Below, one piece after another: positions 31,349 to 43,920 of a DNA stretch of 64,000 nucleotides (position 1 is its first letter; each line of letters begins with the position of its first letter). The DNA lies in assembly GCA_050084985.1 (NCBI GenBank), contig JBITNC010000001.1, positions 85,746,001 to 85,810,000 on the forward strand, given 5' to 3'. The stretch is from Nageia nagi (taxonomy: Eukaryota; Pinophyta). The notes beneath the pieces were generated by a model. It was not told where the DNA came from and ran no database searches. It worked only from the letters and a program-made list of their open reading frames with translations. The position numbers and the translations under genes were made by a program.

Positions 31349-34225
31349 TTGTGGCATTTGAGATATGGGCATCTCAATCACTCAAGCTTAAGGCTTTTGA
31401 CATCTCATCAAATGGTACATGGGCTACCAAAGGTGGATGAAATCAAAGATGTGTGTGGAGGTTGTGCTTTGGGCAAGCACCATAGATCAAGCTTTCCAAG
31501 AGGCCAATCATGGAGAGCCTCTTATCCTCTTCAATTGGTGCATTTAGATATATTTGGTCCAATGCAAACAAAAAGTATGGGTATGAATTCCTATTTCCTC
31601 ACTTTCATTGATGATTTTTCAAGAATGTGTTGGATATTTTTCTTAAAAACTGAAGATCAAGCTCTTAGTTACTTCATGCAATTCAAAAATAATGTGGAAA
31701 AACAAAGTGGATATTATATAAAATGTCTAAGAACTGATAGAGGAGGGGAGTATATATCAAATGAATTCATAAAATTTTGCAAAGATTGTGGAATTAAAAG
31801 GCAACTTACTACAAGTTTTACTCCTCAACAAAATGGTGTGTGTGAAAGGAAAAATAGGACAATAGTGAATATGGCAAGAAGCATGTTGCATTCTCAAGAT
31901 TTGGAATATATGTTTTGGGCTGATGCATGTAGAACAAGTGTTTACATTCTTAATAGGATCCCAACTAAATCATTGGAAGGAATCACCCCCTATGAAGCAT
32001 GGTATGAAAGAAAGCCAAATGTTGCACATTTTAGAGTTTTTGGTTGTTTAGCATATGCACACATTCCTGATGAAAAAAGAAAAAAACTTGATCCAAAATG
32101 CCAAGCATGTGTTTTTGTGGGTTATTGTGAAAATTCTAAGGCATATAGACTCTACAATCCAAAAACAAAGCAAATTGTAATATCAAGAGATGTGATTTTT
32201 GATGAAGGGGGAAAGAATGGTGGTCATCCAAAATTCATAGAAGATGTTGGACCAGCCAATGAAGATTCTTCTAATGAGCCCAATAATGCAAATGTTGAGC
32301 CCACAAATGGCCAAGGCCAAGAGAGTCCTCCTTCACCTTGCACACCAAGTACCTCAAGCCCACCAAATCCATTGAGTCAAGCAAAGGAAAATATTAAAAA
32401 GTGGAAGAGAATTTTGGCAAATCATCCTACTTCTAATATTTTAGATACAAATTTCACTAAGAGACTCACAAGAATTCAAGCAAAAGAGATGGAAAATGTT
32501 GTATCTAGACTTGAAAATTTGAATATGTATGGAGATGATGAAAATGAAGATCATAGTGGTGATATTGTCAATTATGCACTTATGACTAGCATTGATGTTG
32601 AGCCCTCTTGTTTTGAAAATGCTTGTACTAATGATTTGTGGATGAAGGCAATGGAGGAAGAAATGCATTCTATTGAAAATAATGAAACTTGGGAGCTTGT
32701 GGAGCTTCCAAAAGATAAGAAATGTATTGGTTGCAAATGGGTCTACAAGACCAAATACAATAGTGATGGAACTATTGAAAAGCACAAAGCAAGGCTTGTT
32801 GCAAAGGGGTTCAAGCAAAAATATGGCATTGATTATGAAGAGACTTTCGCATCGGTAGCAAGACAAGAGACAATTAGGTTGGTCCTTTCTTTGGCTGCCC
32901 ACAAAGGGTGGAAAGTAATGCACATGGATGTGAAAAGTGCATTTTTGAATGGCTACTTGCAAGAAGAGGTTTATGTGGAGCAACCTCAAGGTTTCATCAT
33001 CAAAGGAAAAGAGCATCTAGTCTACAAATTGAAGAAGGCTTTGTACGGCCTAAAGCAAGCACCAAGGGCATGGTATTCAAGGATAGATGGCTACTTTCAA
33101 CAATATGGTTTCCAAAGGACCAAGAATGAACCTACCCTCTACATCATGAAGCAAGGTATTGATCTTATACTTGTTTGTTTATATGTTGATGATTTGATTT
33201 ATATGGGTAGTTCTTGTAAATTGAATGATGAATTCAAAAAGAAAATGATGGATGAATTTGAAATGAAAGACTTGGGTCTTATGCACTACTTCTTAGGATT
33301 GGAAGTATATCAATGTAATGATGAAATCTTTGTATGTCAAAGCAAGTATGCTAAAGATATGTTGTTGAAATTTGGTATGGAAAGTTGTAAACCACTACCC
33401 ACTCCAATTGCTCATGGTGAGCTTCTTTGTAAGGATGATGGGGGAGTGAGAGTCAATGTAACCACTTATAGATCCATTGTAGGGAGTCTTATGTTTGTCA
33501 TAAACACTAGGCCCAATATTGCATTTGCTACATCACTTGTATCTAGGTATATGGGTGATCCATTTGAGTCACACATGAAAGTAGCAAAGAGAATTCTGAG
33601 ATATGTTCAAGGAACAATTGATTTTGGCATCCACTACATCAAACATGGGAGTGTCAAACTTGTTGGCTATAGTGATTTAGATTGGGGGAGTAACATTGAT
33701 GATAGGAAGAGTACATCTGGACAATGCTTCAGTCTTGGTTTAGGTATGATAACATGGAGTTTAAATAAACAAAGTATGGTGGCTCTTTCATCGACCGAAG
33801 CGGAGTATATTGCAATCACAAGTGCTAGTGCTCAAGCATTGTGGTTAAGGAAGATTCTAGAGGAGCTTTGTGAGATTCAAAGTGGTGCTACTATTCTATA
33901 TTATGACAACAAGAGTGCCATCCAATTAGCACAAAATCCAATCCATCATAATAGGTCAAAGTATTTTGGTATGAAGTATCACTTCATAAGAGACATGGTG
34001 GAGAAGAAGATAGTGGAGCTTAGACATATTAATACTTTGGATAATGTGGCTAATATTTTTACCAAAGCCATTGTCAAAGCTCAGTTTTTGAAGCTAAGGA
34101 ACTTCCTGGTAAGTCCACTTAGCATCAAGGGGGAGAATGTTGGAGTTTCAAACCTTGGAGGTGAGAATTTTGAAGCACTTAAATCGACCAGCAAGTCCCA
34201 ACTGGCCATCCAGTCAGCTAGCTAG
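31349..34225 (+). CDS. pol: Integrase-RT-RNase H of element C, 958 codons open
   Basis: This stretch is open from the stop at 31346 to 34225 and is the longest reading frame in the window. The first residues ([12 protein letters not shown]) are the integrase zinc-binding region, with its cysteines at CGGC. The core carries [23 protein letters not shown] and [11 protein letters not shown] (three acidic residues present). RT follows with [32 protein letters not shown] and catalytic [10 protein letters not shown] (near 33180). RNase H contains [29 protein letters not shown] and [14 protein letters not shown]. It ends about 87 bases inside the 3' LTR rather than before it. The ATG at 31349 is not a natural start: the frame belongs to the gag-pol polyprotein, so it is probably not translated without readthrough. 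Confidence 0.85.
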   Translation: MWHLRYGHLNHSSLRLLTSHQMVHGLPKVDEIKDVCGGCALGKHHRSSFPRGQSWRASYPLQLVHLDIFGPMQTKSMGMNSYFLTFIDDFSRMCWIFFLKTEDQALSYFMQFKNNVEKQSGYYIKCLRTDRGGEYISNEFIKFCKDCGIKRQLTTSFTPQQNGVCERKNRTIVNMARSMLHSQDLEYMFWADACRTSVYILNRIPTKSLEGITPYEAWYERKPNVAHFRVFGCLAYAHIPDEKRKKLDPKCQACVFVGYCENSKAYRLYNPKTKQIVISRDVIFDEGGKNGGHPKFIEDVGPANEDSSNEPNNANVEPTNGQGQESPPSPCTPSTSSPPNPLSQAKENIKKWKRILANHPTSNILDTNFTKRLTRIQAKEMENVVSRLENLNMYGDDENEDHSGDIVNYALMTSIDVEPSCFENACTNDLWMKAMEEEMHSIENNETWELVELPKDKKCIGCKWVYKTKYNSDGTIEKHKARLVAKGFKQKYGIDYEETFASVARQETIRLVLSLAAHKGWKVMHMDVKSAFLNGYLQEEVYVEQPQGFIIKGKEHLVYKLKKALYGLKQAPRAWYSRIDGYFQQYGFQRTKNEPTLYIMKQGIDLILVCLYVDDLIYMGSSCKLNDEFKKKMMDEFEMKDLGLMHYFLGLEVYQCNDEIFVCQSKYAKDMLLKFGMESCKPLPTPIAHGELLCKDDGGVRVNVTTYRSIVGSLMFVINTRPNIAFATSLVSRYMGDPFESHMKVAKRILRYVQGTIDFGIHYIKHGSVKLVGYSDLDWGSNIDDRKSTSGQCFSLGLGMITWSLNKQSMVALSSTEAEYIAITSASAQALWLRKILEELCEIQSGATILYYDNKSAIQLAQNPIHHNRSKYFGMKYHFIRDMVEKKIVELRHINTLDNVANIFTKAIVKAQFLKLRNFLVSPLSIKGENVGVSNLGGENFEALKSTSKSQLAIQSAS
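34126..34138 (+). promoter_or_regulatory. Polypurine tract of element C
   Basis: AAGGGGGAGAA lies directly before the 3' LTR and inside the end of the pol frame, where it encodes KGE. Confidence 0.85.
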
Positions 34226-34864
34226 CCTACCGACTAAGCCAACCGATCTGCTAAACATCGGTTGCACTTTGTGCATGAATTGTCAAACTAGAATGATGTT
34301 TTTTAGGCTATTTTGAGTCATGTTTGTTTTTTTACTTCATTTTGAGGTTTGTTATAGCTGAAGGAATATGTTTAAACATTGAATAACAATCCATACTTGT
34401 TTTTACATGGATTGAAGGAGTTGGAGTAGTTTTCTAATTATTTTTTGTAATTTTCTACAACAGCCATTGTTGTACTATAGCTTCATTCTAAAGCTATAAA
34501 GCCTTGTAATTTTGTGAGTAATATAATATGTGCAAGTTCATAGAGTTAGCATGTGAGTAGATGCCCAATCAGTCTAGGTCATATGGAGAGTAGATGCCCT
34601 TCCATTGTAATGTGATGTTGTCCCCTGAGTGCTCCAAGATCTTTGGAAGTGCCTAAAGTGTGGCACCATGGGCTAAACCCAGTAACAAGATTGAGGCTAC
34701 CAATGCCAAGAATGGATCTCTAGGCTTATTGGTGAAACCCATTTGTGAAATGTACGGTGGGTATTGAATAGAAAGGTTCAGTGATCAATATATCAGAGAA
34801 ATGGATAATCTCATAGACAATTGATAGAGGCTAGCATTGCTATGCTATGTGCAAGTTCACATTA
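34139..34864 (+). repeat. 3' LTR of element C
   Basis: TGTTGGAGTTTC to GTTCACATTA, aligned without large gaps to 29125-29851. The right flank is AATGGGC of element D. The first 87 bases carry the end of the pol frame. Confidence 0.9.
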
Positions 34865-36181
34865 AATGGGCTTATTGATATGAATGCCTAGATCCTTCAT
34901 CATTTGTTTCATCCACATAACTTGTATGCAACATGATGTCATTGCTATGTACTCTACTTTTGCTATGGATAATGATACCAATTCTTGTTTATAACTACGC
35001 CAACTAATAAGATTGTTACCCAAGTAAAATGTAGCACCATTGGTGCTCTTCCTATCATCTACACACCTTTCCCAATCTACATTTGAGAAAAAAATGAGTA
35101 TGGAATCCTTTCCCTTGGGATACCATAGGTTGTAATCCATTGTACCCTTAAGGTACTGAAAGATCCTCTTCACTACAATCACATGTGTTTATTTGGGATT
35201 GGTTTAAAATCATGAAACCATGCATACTACTTGAAAAATATCCATTCTAGTGGTCATCAAGTAAATTAAACTTCAAATCATTAACCTGTATTATGTTTGA
35301 TCCACTATTGGTGCTTTGTCATCCTTACTTAGCTTGCAACCTATCATCATGGGAGTCCTCATAGGCTTGTAATCCTTCATAGTGAACTTTTTCAACATAT
35401 CCTTTACATACTTTATTTGCAAAATAAAAATACCATTCTTTAACTAATTAACTTGCAAACTAAGAAAATATAAAATTTCACCTATCATTGACATCTCAAA
35501 CTCTATTTGCATTTGCTTAGCAAATTCTTTGCACATTTTATCTTTACTACCTTCAAAAATAATATCATCTACATAAACCACAATGATAACTTGATGATTA
35601 TTTTTAGATTTGATGTAGAGATTACTATCCACCATACCTTTTTTAAAACCTTTCTAATGAAGATACGCATCAAGCCTAGAGTACCATGCTTGAAGTGCCT
35701 ATTTTAGACCATAAAATGCCTTTTTTAATTTGCACATAAAATTCAGGTTCTCACTTATTTGAAATTTGTATGGCTACTCAATGTAGACTTCCTCCTCAAT
35801 ATTTCCATTCAAAAATTATTATTTTACATCCATTTGATAAACCTTGAAGTTCTTGTACATAGCCAAAGAAAGAAACATATGAATAGCCTCTAATCTAGCC
35901 ATAGGAGCAAAATTTTCTTCAAAATCAATACCTTCAACCTGAGTATAACCTTTGCAAACCAACCTTTCTTTATTTCTTATTACTTTCCCATATTTATTAT
36001 GCTTATTACAAAAAACCCACTTGGTGCCAATCACATTTTTGTACTTAAGCCTTGGTACCAACTCCCAAGGCTGATTCTTTTCAATTTGGTCTAACTCCTC
36101 ATCCATTTCCTTAATCCAACTCTCATCTTGACTCACCTCTACAACATTATTTGGTTCTATACTTGAGAGAAGGAAATACAT
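34865..36181 (-). pseudogene. pol: Element D reverse transcriptase and most of RNase H
   Basis: Read on the minus strand. The open stretch 36181-35819 has the RT fingers ([49 protein letters not shown]). After a gap with stops, 35635-35444 has IVVYVDDIIFEGS (catalytic YVDD). 35182-34862 has the copia RNase H start (VKRIFQYLKGTMDYNLWYP, DWERCVDDRKSTNG, SIAKVEYIAMT). The frame ends at NKPI, where element C is inserted, and continues at 29119. Frame changes near 35440 and 35750 and several stops inactivate it. Confidence 0.85.
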
Positions 36182-37710
36182 TCTTCTCCTTATCTAAACT
36201 CTAGTATCAGTATCTCTAATTATTTGATCACTTGGATGATCCTTTTGCCATTTGCCTATTTTGTGTTTTTGATTTTACTCCATTTTTGAATCATTATGTG
36301 AGTTACCAAATCATTTTTTTGTTTGATTTTTTGGTTGTTTCTCTACTCACCTACTTCAATATATTACAAAAAAATTTCATCATTACCTTTTGGAGGTACT
36401 CTTATTTCATCAATCTTGACATCTGCACTCTCAATAATTTTTTTGAGTCTTTTGTTATAACAATTGTAAGCTTTGCTTTTTATTAAGTAACCAAGGAATA
36501 TACCTTCATCTACTCTATTATCAAACATGCCTAGGTTTTCTTCTATTCTCTTGATGTAGCAATTACTCCTAAATACTTTATAGTATCTTGTTTATGCCTT
36601 TTTTTTTGAATCATAGCTCATAGGGTGTCTTATTCTCATGAGGCCTTAACATACACCTCTTATGAATATAAATTATGAATATAAATTATCATGTGGACTA
36701 CTTCTTTCCAAAACTTGTTAGCTGTGTTGCTTTTTGTAAATATTATTCATACCATTTTTTGAATTGACCTATTTTTCCTTTCCACCAAATTATTTTCTTG
36801 AGGTGTCCTTGCTACAAAAAATTATCTCTTGATACCATACTTGTGATGTAATTCACTAAAATCATATGAAATCAATTCATGTCCTTTGTTCAATCTCAAG
36901 CATTTTATCCTCCTTCCAACCTAAGTTTTTGCTAGGTTCTTGAAGGTATCAAATTTTTGAGTGCTTTTAACTTGTGTTTCAATAATTCTATCCATGCCAT
37001 CCTAGAATAATCATCTATCCATAGCATGAAGTACTTTTCTCTATTTATACTTTGTGTCCTCATAGGACCACACAAATTAGTATGAACAAGTTCTAATGGT
37101 TTGCTAGAATAATAAATTTTTTATCTTGAAAGTGGATCTAGTGAGTTTACCCTTTTGACATGAGGAATAAATACTATTTGGTGGTTTTTTGATACTTGGT
37201 ATATCTCAAATTGCCCCATTTGAACTAATTTTGACTAAGTTATCAAAGATAATATGTCCAACTCTCTTATGCCAAAGCTAATCTTCATCCTACTTTCTGA
37301 GTAGACATGATCCATTTGAGGTCTTTGTTAATGTTTACAAATTTTTGAATGTCCTTATATCAATTGCAACTAACATGCTACTATTTTCCCCTCTAATTTC
37401 ACATCTATGTTTCTTGAATATTACATCATGTCCTCTATCACAAATTTGACTAACACTTAATAGGTTATGTTTCAATCCAATCATAAATAATACTTCCTTT
37501 GACTTGATCTTTCCATCATTAATCTTAATTATGCCTCTATTGATAATTTTTTCTCCATCATTATTGCCAAATTTTAGTGATCCCCCTTCATGTTATTCCA
37601 ATTTCTCAAATCTCCTTTCATTCTTAGTCATATGGCTAAAGCAACCACTATATAATATCCATGGAACTAGTTTGTTCTTTGCTTTAAGAGCTATTTGTAC
37701 TATTAGATAT
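36182..37710 (-). pseudogene. pol: Element D protease and integrase
   Basis: On the minus strand the protease core reads WILYSGCFSHMT (near 37665), with the active-site aspartate changed to tyrosine. The pre-integrase stretch LKHNLLSVSQICDRG and zinc region LWHKRVGHI follow. The integrase core is traceable as IKCLRLNKGHELISYDF (with the DNGGE-type motif eroded) and TPQENNLVERKNRS. Beyond it comes a stop-rich region leading into RT at 36181. Numerous stops and frame changes are seen, and no open piece exceeds about 60 codons on this strand. The copia order, protease then integrase then RT, is kept. Confidence 0.75.
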
Positions 37711-39331
37711 TATTTTTATTATTTTAGCTACTCCTCTTTCCATACCTTCTTGACACCTATTTTGGATTCATGTATTGTCTCTTTTTGTTTGGTTTGTTGT
37801 ACCTATCTCTCTAGAATTTTTTTGTTTTGTCTCATTCCCTATTATTGAAAAGATCTTCAATGAAATTGATTTGAGAAGAATGTACTCTTGCAATTTTTTA
37901 CAATGTGACCATAGTTGTGATAATTATAACATTCTACAACATAATCCATTAATGGTGAAAACATGTTTCCACTTGAAAAGTTTCTTAGACCTACATTATA
38001 TTTGAATTCAAAGACTCTATATCCATATCCATTGCACTTAAAATAATAACCAAAAAAGGATTGAGTGAACCTAGATTGTGGACTTTGCCACGTTACAATA
38101 GGTGCCAAAAATCTTTTTCTCCTTAACATGTGACATGTGTGAATCCATCATTTTCCATTTACCTATCATTTCTATAAGCATTATTTTACCTTGCATAAGA
38201 TGATTTTTCTTGATTGAATGGTTTCTTTTCTTACTTGATTTCTAATTTTTCATTTGCATATTTAAAAGTTTGTCCTTCTTCAAAACCCAAACCAAATTTA
38301 ATATTTGGCTATCTTTGGCTCTTCAGCATTTCATCTAGCTTTAAAGATCCTTCTTGGAGTTTATGATACCCACTAATCTTATGACTCCTCTCTTCCAATT
38401 AAAGACTCAACCTTGTAATCTTTACTTCCAATTCGCTATAGTACTCAACTTTGGTAGTGAGTTGTTCTTTAATATCCTTAGTTTTTTTTGCATTTCTTCT
38501 ACCTGTACTTTTAAGCTTATGATGATTTCATTTAGATCATCAAGTTTTAAAGAAGTTTTCATATTCCTTTTCCTTTATTTCTCTAATTCTTCTAGAGCTG
38601 TAATTAGTTCTCCTTCTAGATTGACTTCTATTTCAACTTCTTCTTCATCAACTTCTTCTTTCAATTTTTGTTTTATTTCTAGTTTTTTCTCTTCAAACAT
38701 CATAAAGAAAGCTTCACCAACATCTTCTTATAAATATTCATTTGAGCTAGCTCATGATGAATTAATGTTTTTAAAAATAAAGCTTTTCTTCTTGAAATTA
38801 CCTTTTCTAAAGTCTAATTTTAACTTCCAACCACTTCTCTCTCTATACAAATTTTCATCATCTTTGTTATTCTCATTATGTGGACATTTCACTACAAAAT
38901 ACCCTATGCCTCCATAATTAAAACATTTAAATGGTAACTTTCCTTTATATTTACCTTTTGTTCCTTTCTATAATTTATGAACAAAGTTTGCTTGTAATTT
39001 ATTAGATGTCTCTTCTTTATCAAATTTTGGCATTATTTTTATTTTCTTTTTTGCCTTGAAGATAGCTTCCTTGTTAAAGGATTTTTCCTTTCTTATCCTC
39101 ATTTAATAGATAGTTAGAGAACCATGCATTTCATCCATATTGAAAGTATTTAAATCTTTTACTTCTTCTATGGCAAAAACTTTTGTATCAAATCTTTGAA
39201 GAAGTAAGCATAATACCTTTTTTATAATGACCGAGTATTCAATCTTTTCTTTGAGGCCTTTGATCACATTGGTCACTTCATTGACCTTTAGCATGTATGC
39301 TTCTATGTTTTCATTTTTATTCATCTTTAAG
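37711..39331 (-). pseudogene. gag: Element D gag, central and C-terminal part
   Basis: Minus strand. The open stretch 39402-39103 is mostly capsid (LKMNKNENIEAYMLKVNEV, then KGLKEKIE and IEEVKDLNTFNMDEM); its first 22 codons derive from the E LTR and are not native. Further left lie a first zinc-knuckle-like motif (KCFNYGGIGYFVVKCPH, near 38900), a long acidic coiled-coil stretch (about 38750-38470, with EEKKLEIKQKLKEEVDEEE) and a second zinc knuckle (CYNYHNYGHIVKNC, near 37905). A coiled coil between zinc knuckles recalls SIRE-type gag. Stops break it throughout. Confidence 0.75.
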
Positions 39332-39336
39332 CTCTT
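39332..39336. repeat. Degenerate target-site duplication of E, left (right 44488-44492)
   Basis: The left copy reads CTCTT and the right CTTTC, two mismatches. Removing E and one copy restores the D gag frame (minus strand FES joined to LKM), so the site is supported by coding continuity rather than by identity. Confidence 0.6.
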
Positions 39337-39903
39337 TGTTAAAAAATGGAGACTACAACCGGCTAGAAAACAGAGAACAGTTACTTTCTTGTTTGCCATC
39401 AAATTTCAGTTGCCAAGGAGCCATGACACCTGTTTATCAGTTACAGAAGGGTTGGGGGTTACCTAACGACCTTCCAGATCCAACTTGGGTTTAAGTTGGG
39501 TTGGTTTGTACCTATAAATAAGAGGCTTGAGTTGAGGCATGTAATATGTAGTTTTGACAGCAATTATGAAGTAGATTGTGATTGTAGTTTGATGTCTTAT
39601 GTAGATAGTATGTGAGAGAGATTGTAGTGAGGCTTTGTTGTAACTCCAAAGTGAAGATTGTAGCAATATTATGCTGCTGGTTTATTTCTTGGAGGACTTG
39701 AAGAATGATATGCAAAAGGGTTGAAAGCTTCTCCATGGATGTAGCCTACACTGGGTGAACCACGTTATCTCTTGTGTCTCTCTTGTGTGATTGATGTTCA
39801 TGGTTGTTTGATTTCAGTAGTATGCTTAAATGTTGTTTCTTTTTGCCAAGGACCAGAAGAATTGTGAATTCTCTTGCTTATATAAACTTATTAAATCCTA
39901 ACA
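39337..39903 (+). repeat. 5' LTR of element E
   Basis: TGTTAAAAAATGG to AATCCTAACA, with a TATA box (CCTATAAATAAG, 39511-39522). The terminal TGTTA/TAACA inverted ends are intact. Confidence 0.95.
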
Positions 39904-39905
39904 AG

Positions 39906-39917
39906 TGGTATCAGAGA
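39906..39917 (+). promoter_or_regulatory. Primer binding site of element E (tRNA-iMet type)
   Basis: TGGTATCAGAGA, 11 of 12 matches to the standard plant site, two bases after the LTR end. Confidence 0.9.
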
Positions 39918-39981
39918 TTGTTGTTGTGTTGGGATTTTGTTGGTGAATCTTGTGTGTAGATTGGAAACCAAGAAGAGCAAT

Positions 39982-42900
39982 ATGGCAGAAGAAGGGAGGT
40001 TGAAGGTGGAAAGATTTAATGGGAAAGGTTTTCAGTTTTGGAAAATGCAAATGGAAGACTACCTCTACCAAAAGGATCTCTATCAACCTCTAGAAGATAA
40101 GAGTAAGAAACCCACTTCTATGAGTGATGAAGAATGGAACTTGTTGGATAGAAAGGCTTTCGGAGCTGTAAGACTTTGTTTAAGTTCTAGTGTAGCTTTC
40201 AATATTTCCAATGAAACAACCACTAAAGGTGTAATGGATAAACTTGCTAAAATGTATGAAAAACCATCCACCTCAAACAAAGTATACTTAATGAAGAAAT
40301 TGTTTAACATGAAGATGAATGAAGGTAGTTCAGTTCAAGACCATGTTAATGAATTTAACACAGTCACAAATCAATTAACTTCAGTAAAAATAGAATTTGA
40401 AGATGAAGTAAGAGCTTTGTTAATTCTATGTTCACTTCCAGATAGTTGTAATAGCTTTGTTATGGCTATTAGTAATTCTTCTTCTAATGAAAAATTGATC
40501 TTTGATGAAGTTGTTGGAACAATTCTAAGTGAGGACATGAGGAGAAAGTCCACGGGAGAATGCTCCAATGCTACTCTCATAGTAGAGGCAAGAGGAAGAT
40601 CAAAGGAAAGAAGGAGAAGCAAGTCAAGAAGCAAATCGCAAGGAAGGTCAAAATCAAAAGGTAAAACTAAATTGGAATGTTGGAATTGTGGTAAAAAGGG
40701 TCACATTAAAAGGGATTGTTGGAATAGAAAAGGAAAAGAAAGTGAAAGTAGTAATTATAATAATGAAAGCACAAGTAACCAAGAGGCAAATATTGTTGGT
40801 GAATTAATTCAAGATGCTTTAATCATGTCTAATGAAAAGAATGATGATTATTGGGTTCTTGATTCGGGTGCTTCATATCATGCTACTCCACATAAGAACT
40901 ATTTTTCAAATTACACACATGGTGACTTTGGTCAAGTATTATTAGGTAATGAACACCCATGCAAGATTGTTGGTATTGGCAATATAACAATGAAATTACC
41001 TAATGGAACACAATGGACTCTTAATGAAGCTAGACACATTCTGGATCTTAAAAGAAATCTTATATCAACAAGTAAATTGGATAAGGAGGGCTATGTGATG
41101 ACATTCAGGGATGCTAGTTGGAAAGTAACTAAAGGTTCAATGGTATTTGCAAAGGGAAATTTGGTGGGGTCTCTTTATTTGCTCACAAATGTCTTTGATT
41201 ATTCATTGAATCTTGTTTCAATAGGCAATGATACATCACTATGGCATAATAGACTTGGACATATGAGTGAGAAAGGTATGAAAATGTTACACTCTAATGG
41301 TTCACTCCCTAATCTTAAAGAAGTTGATTTAGGATTTTGTGAAGATTGTGTGTATGGAAAACAAAAAAGGGTTAATTTTCTTAAAGTTGGCAAAGAAAAG
41401 AAGAGTCACAAATTATAGCTTGTTCATACGGATGTGTGGGGTCCTGTATAGGTTTGCTCACTTGGGGGCTCATCTTATTTTGTCACTTTTATTGATGATT
41501 GTACCAGGAAGACATGGGTATACTGTATTAAAAACAAATCTGATGTGTTTGAAACATTTAAGAGGTGGAAGGCATTGGTTGAGAATGAAACTAATTCTAA
41601 GTTGAAATGTCTTAAGTTTGATAATGGTGGGGAATTTTGCAATAATGAGTTTGATTCATTTTGTTCACACAATGGCATTAGAAGGATTAAGGTGGTTCCT
41701 AGAACTCCACAAGAAAATGGGGTTGTAGAAAGAATGAATAGGACTATCTTGGAAAGGGCTAGAAGTATGAGGATACATGCTGGGTTTTCTTTGAATCTTT
41801 GGGCTAATGCTATTGACACTGCTATTTATTTGATTAACAGGGGTCCATCTATGGCTTTAGATGGAGGCATTCCAGAGGAGATGTGGACATGTAAAAAGGT
41901 GAATTACTCATTCTTGAGAGTCTTTGGTTGTGAGGCTTTTGCACATGTTGATAAAGAGGATAGAAAGAAACTTGATGCAAAATCACAAAAATGCTATTTT
42001 GTTGGATATGGTGTTAATGATTTGGGATATAGGTTATGGGATGTTGATAACCATAAAATCATTAGAAGTAGAGATGTTGTATTCAATGATAAAAGCATGT
42101 ATAAAGATAGATTGCAAAATGTTGAGGAACCCAAGTTTGTATCTCTAGAAGATGTTGATCAATATAAGGGTCCTGATAATAATAATGTTCAAGCACCTCC
42201 ACCACAAACACCTCAAACTTTGTCACTTAGAAGGTCCTCAAGGACTAGAAATCCTCCTGAACGATACTCTCCTGCTCTTTATCATATTCTTTATATTGAT
42301 GGTGGTGAACCTGAATGTTTTGATGAAGCTATGTAGGGTGATACACAGATTAAGTGGGAGCATGCTATGAAGGAGGAGATGGACTCCTTACTTAAGAATC
42401 AAACTTGGAGTTTGGTTGAGCTTCCAGAGGGTAAGAAGGCACTTACTAACAAATGGGTGTATAGGATAAAGGAAGAGGTAGATGGGTGACAAAGGTACAA
42501 AGCAAGACTTGTAGTAAAAGGTTTTGAACAAAAAAAAGGTATCGATTATGATGAGATTTTTTCTCCAGTTGTTAAAATGACCTCGATTAGAGCAATATTA
42601 AGTCTTGTTGCTACTAAAAATTTGTTTCTTGAACAACTAGATGTAAAGATAGCTTTTCTTCATGGGGATTTGGAGGAGGATATTTATATGCATCAACCCG
42701 AAGGTTTTGAGGTCAAAGGTAAAGAAGGGTATGTATGTAAATTGGAAAAGAGCTTGTACGGTTTGAAGCAAGCACCTAGGCAATGGTATCATAAGTTTGA
42801 CACTTTCATGATAATAAATAAATTTGTAAGATGTCAATCTAATCATTGTGTGTATGTAAAGAAGACAACAAATGGCAACTATGTAATCTTGCTTTTATAT

Positions 42901-43860
42901 GTGGATGATATGTTGGTAGCAGGATCTAGTATGCAAGATATTGTTGATATTAAGGAAAAGTTGGCTAATACTTTTGAAATGAAGGATTTGGGTGAAGCTA
43001 AACAAATACTTGGAATGAAAATAACAAGAGATAAACAAAACCACTTGCTTAGACTAAGTCAAGAAGATTATATTGATAAGGTTCTTAAAAGGTTCGATAT
43101 GAAAGATGCAAAATCTGTAACTACACCATTGGCAAATCATTTTAAACTCACCAAACATTTATGTACTAAGATAGATAAGGAAAAGGAGTACATGACTAAG
43201 GTTCCTTATGCTTCAGCGGTTGGAAGTTTAATGTATGCAATGGTGTGCACTAGACCAGATATAACATAAGCAGTGGGAGTGGTTAGTAGATTCATGAACA
43301 ATCCAGGAAAAGGGCATTGGGAAGTAGTTAAATGGATCCTTAGGTATTTAAAGGGTACTTCTCATTACTCTTTATTTTTTGGTGGATCTAACTCTTGTTT
43401 GCAAGGTTATGTTGACTCTGACATGGCAGGTGATATAGATGGTGGGAGAAGCACTACAGGATATGTGTTTACCATTGGAGGTATAGCGGTTAGTTGGATT
43501 TCAAAGCTTCAACAGGTTGTGGCTCTCTCCACTACTAAGGCAGAGTATGTTGCGATCACAGAGGCGAGTAAATAATTGATTTGGTTGAAGAGATTGATGA
43601 AGGAACTAGGAAAGGTGCAGGAGGATGCGAAACTATGGAGCGATAGCCAGAGTGCTATTCATCTTGCAAAGAACTTAGCCTACCATTTGAGAACCAAGCA
43701 TATCAAATTGAGGTACCACTTCATCAAGACAGCATTAGAGGATGGTTCAGTCAGTTTGGGGAAGATTCACACATCTCAAAATCCTGCGAACATGTTCACT
43801 AAAGTTGTTACAAAGGAGAAGTTGGGCTCTTGCTCAACTTGGATTGGTCTTAAGGAGTAA
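39982..43860 (+). pseudogene. pol: gag-pol of element E with six stops
   Basis: The ATG at 39982 (MAEEGRLKVERFNGKGF) is preferred to the upstream in-frame ATG at 39937 because it begins the conserved gag opening. Capsid runs to about 40560, then a Ser/Arg/Lys-rich stretch, zinc knuckle CWNCGKKGHIKRDCW (about 40678), protease WVLDSGASYHATPH (about 40852), integrase (LWHNRLGHMSEKG, FIDDCTRKTW, LKFDNGGEFCNNEF, NGVVERMNRTI), RT ([33 protein letters not shown] at 42898) and RNase H (DSDMAGDIDGGRSTTG, LSTTKAEYVAI, WSDSQSAIHLAKN). Stops lie at 41416, 41449, 42334, 42487, 43267 and 43573. All six fit C-to-T in CAG, CAA or CGA codons, although the last could instead come from a GAA codon. The frame is otherwise unbroken over 1293 codons. 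Confidence 0.95.
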
Positions 43861-43920
43861 AGGCCAAGATGAGAAGCTTTTGACCCTTGTTGTAGAGGAA
43901 GAAGTCTCCAAGTGGGATAT

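Larger units (their letters stand above)
29125..34864 (+). mobile_element. Element C: near-complete Ty1/copia inserted in D
   Basis: C has two LTRs of 727 and 726 bp, a primer site, one gag-pol frame of about 1419 codons with three premature stops and no frameshift, and a purine tract. It lies in opposite orientation to its host D. The LTR pair differs at about 69 of 726 sites (9.5%), of which only two are transversions. The ends implied by the target duplication are TG and TA, not TG and CA. Confidence 0.9.

Noticed and set aside
32441-33016. 191-codon open frame on the minus strand
   Set aside because: It lies wholly antisense to the well-supported integrase-RT frame of element C and shows no domain of its own.
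37504-38005. Hydrophobic plus-strand open frames resembling membrane segments
   Set aside because: Antisense to the protease and zinc-knuckle region of element D; the hydrophobic look comes from the complement of Lys/Asn/Glu codons.
38354-38917. 187-codon open frame on the plus strand
   Set aside because: It is the complement of the coiled-coil part of element D gag; its Ser/Phe richness mirrors Glu/Lys codons on the real strand.
39463-39736. Minus-strand open frames also present at 44047-44385
   Set aside because: They lie inside the two LTRs of element E and recur only because the LTRs are copies.
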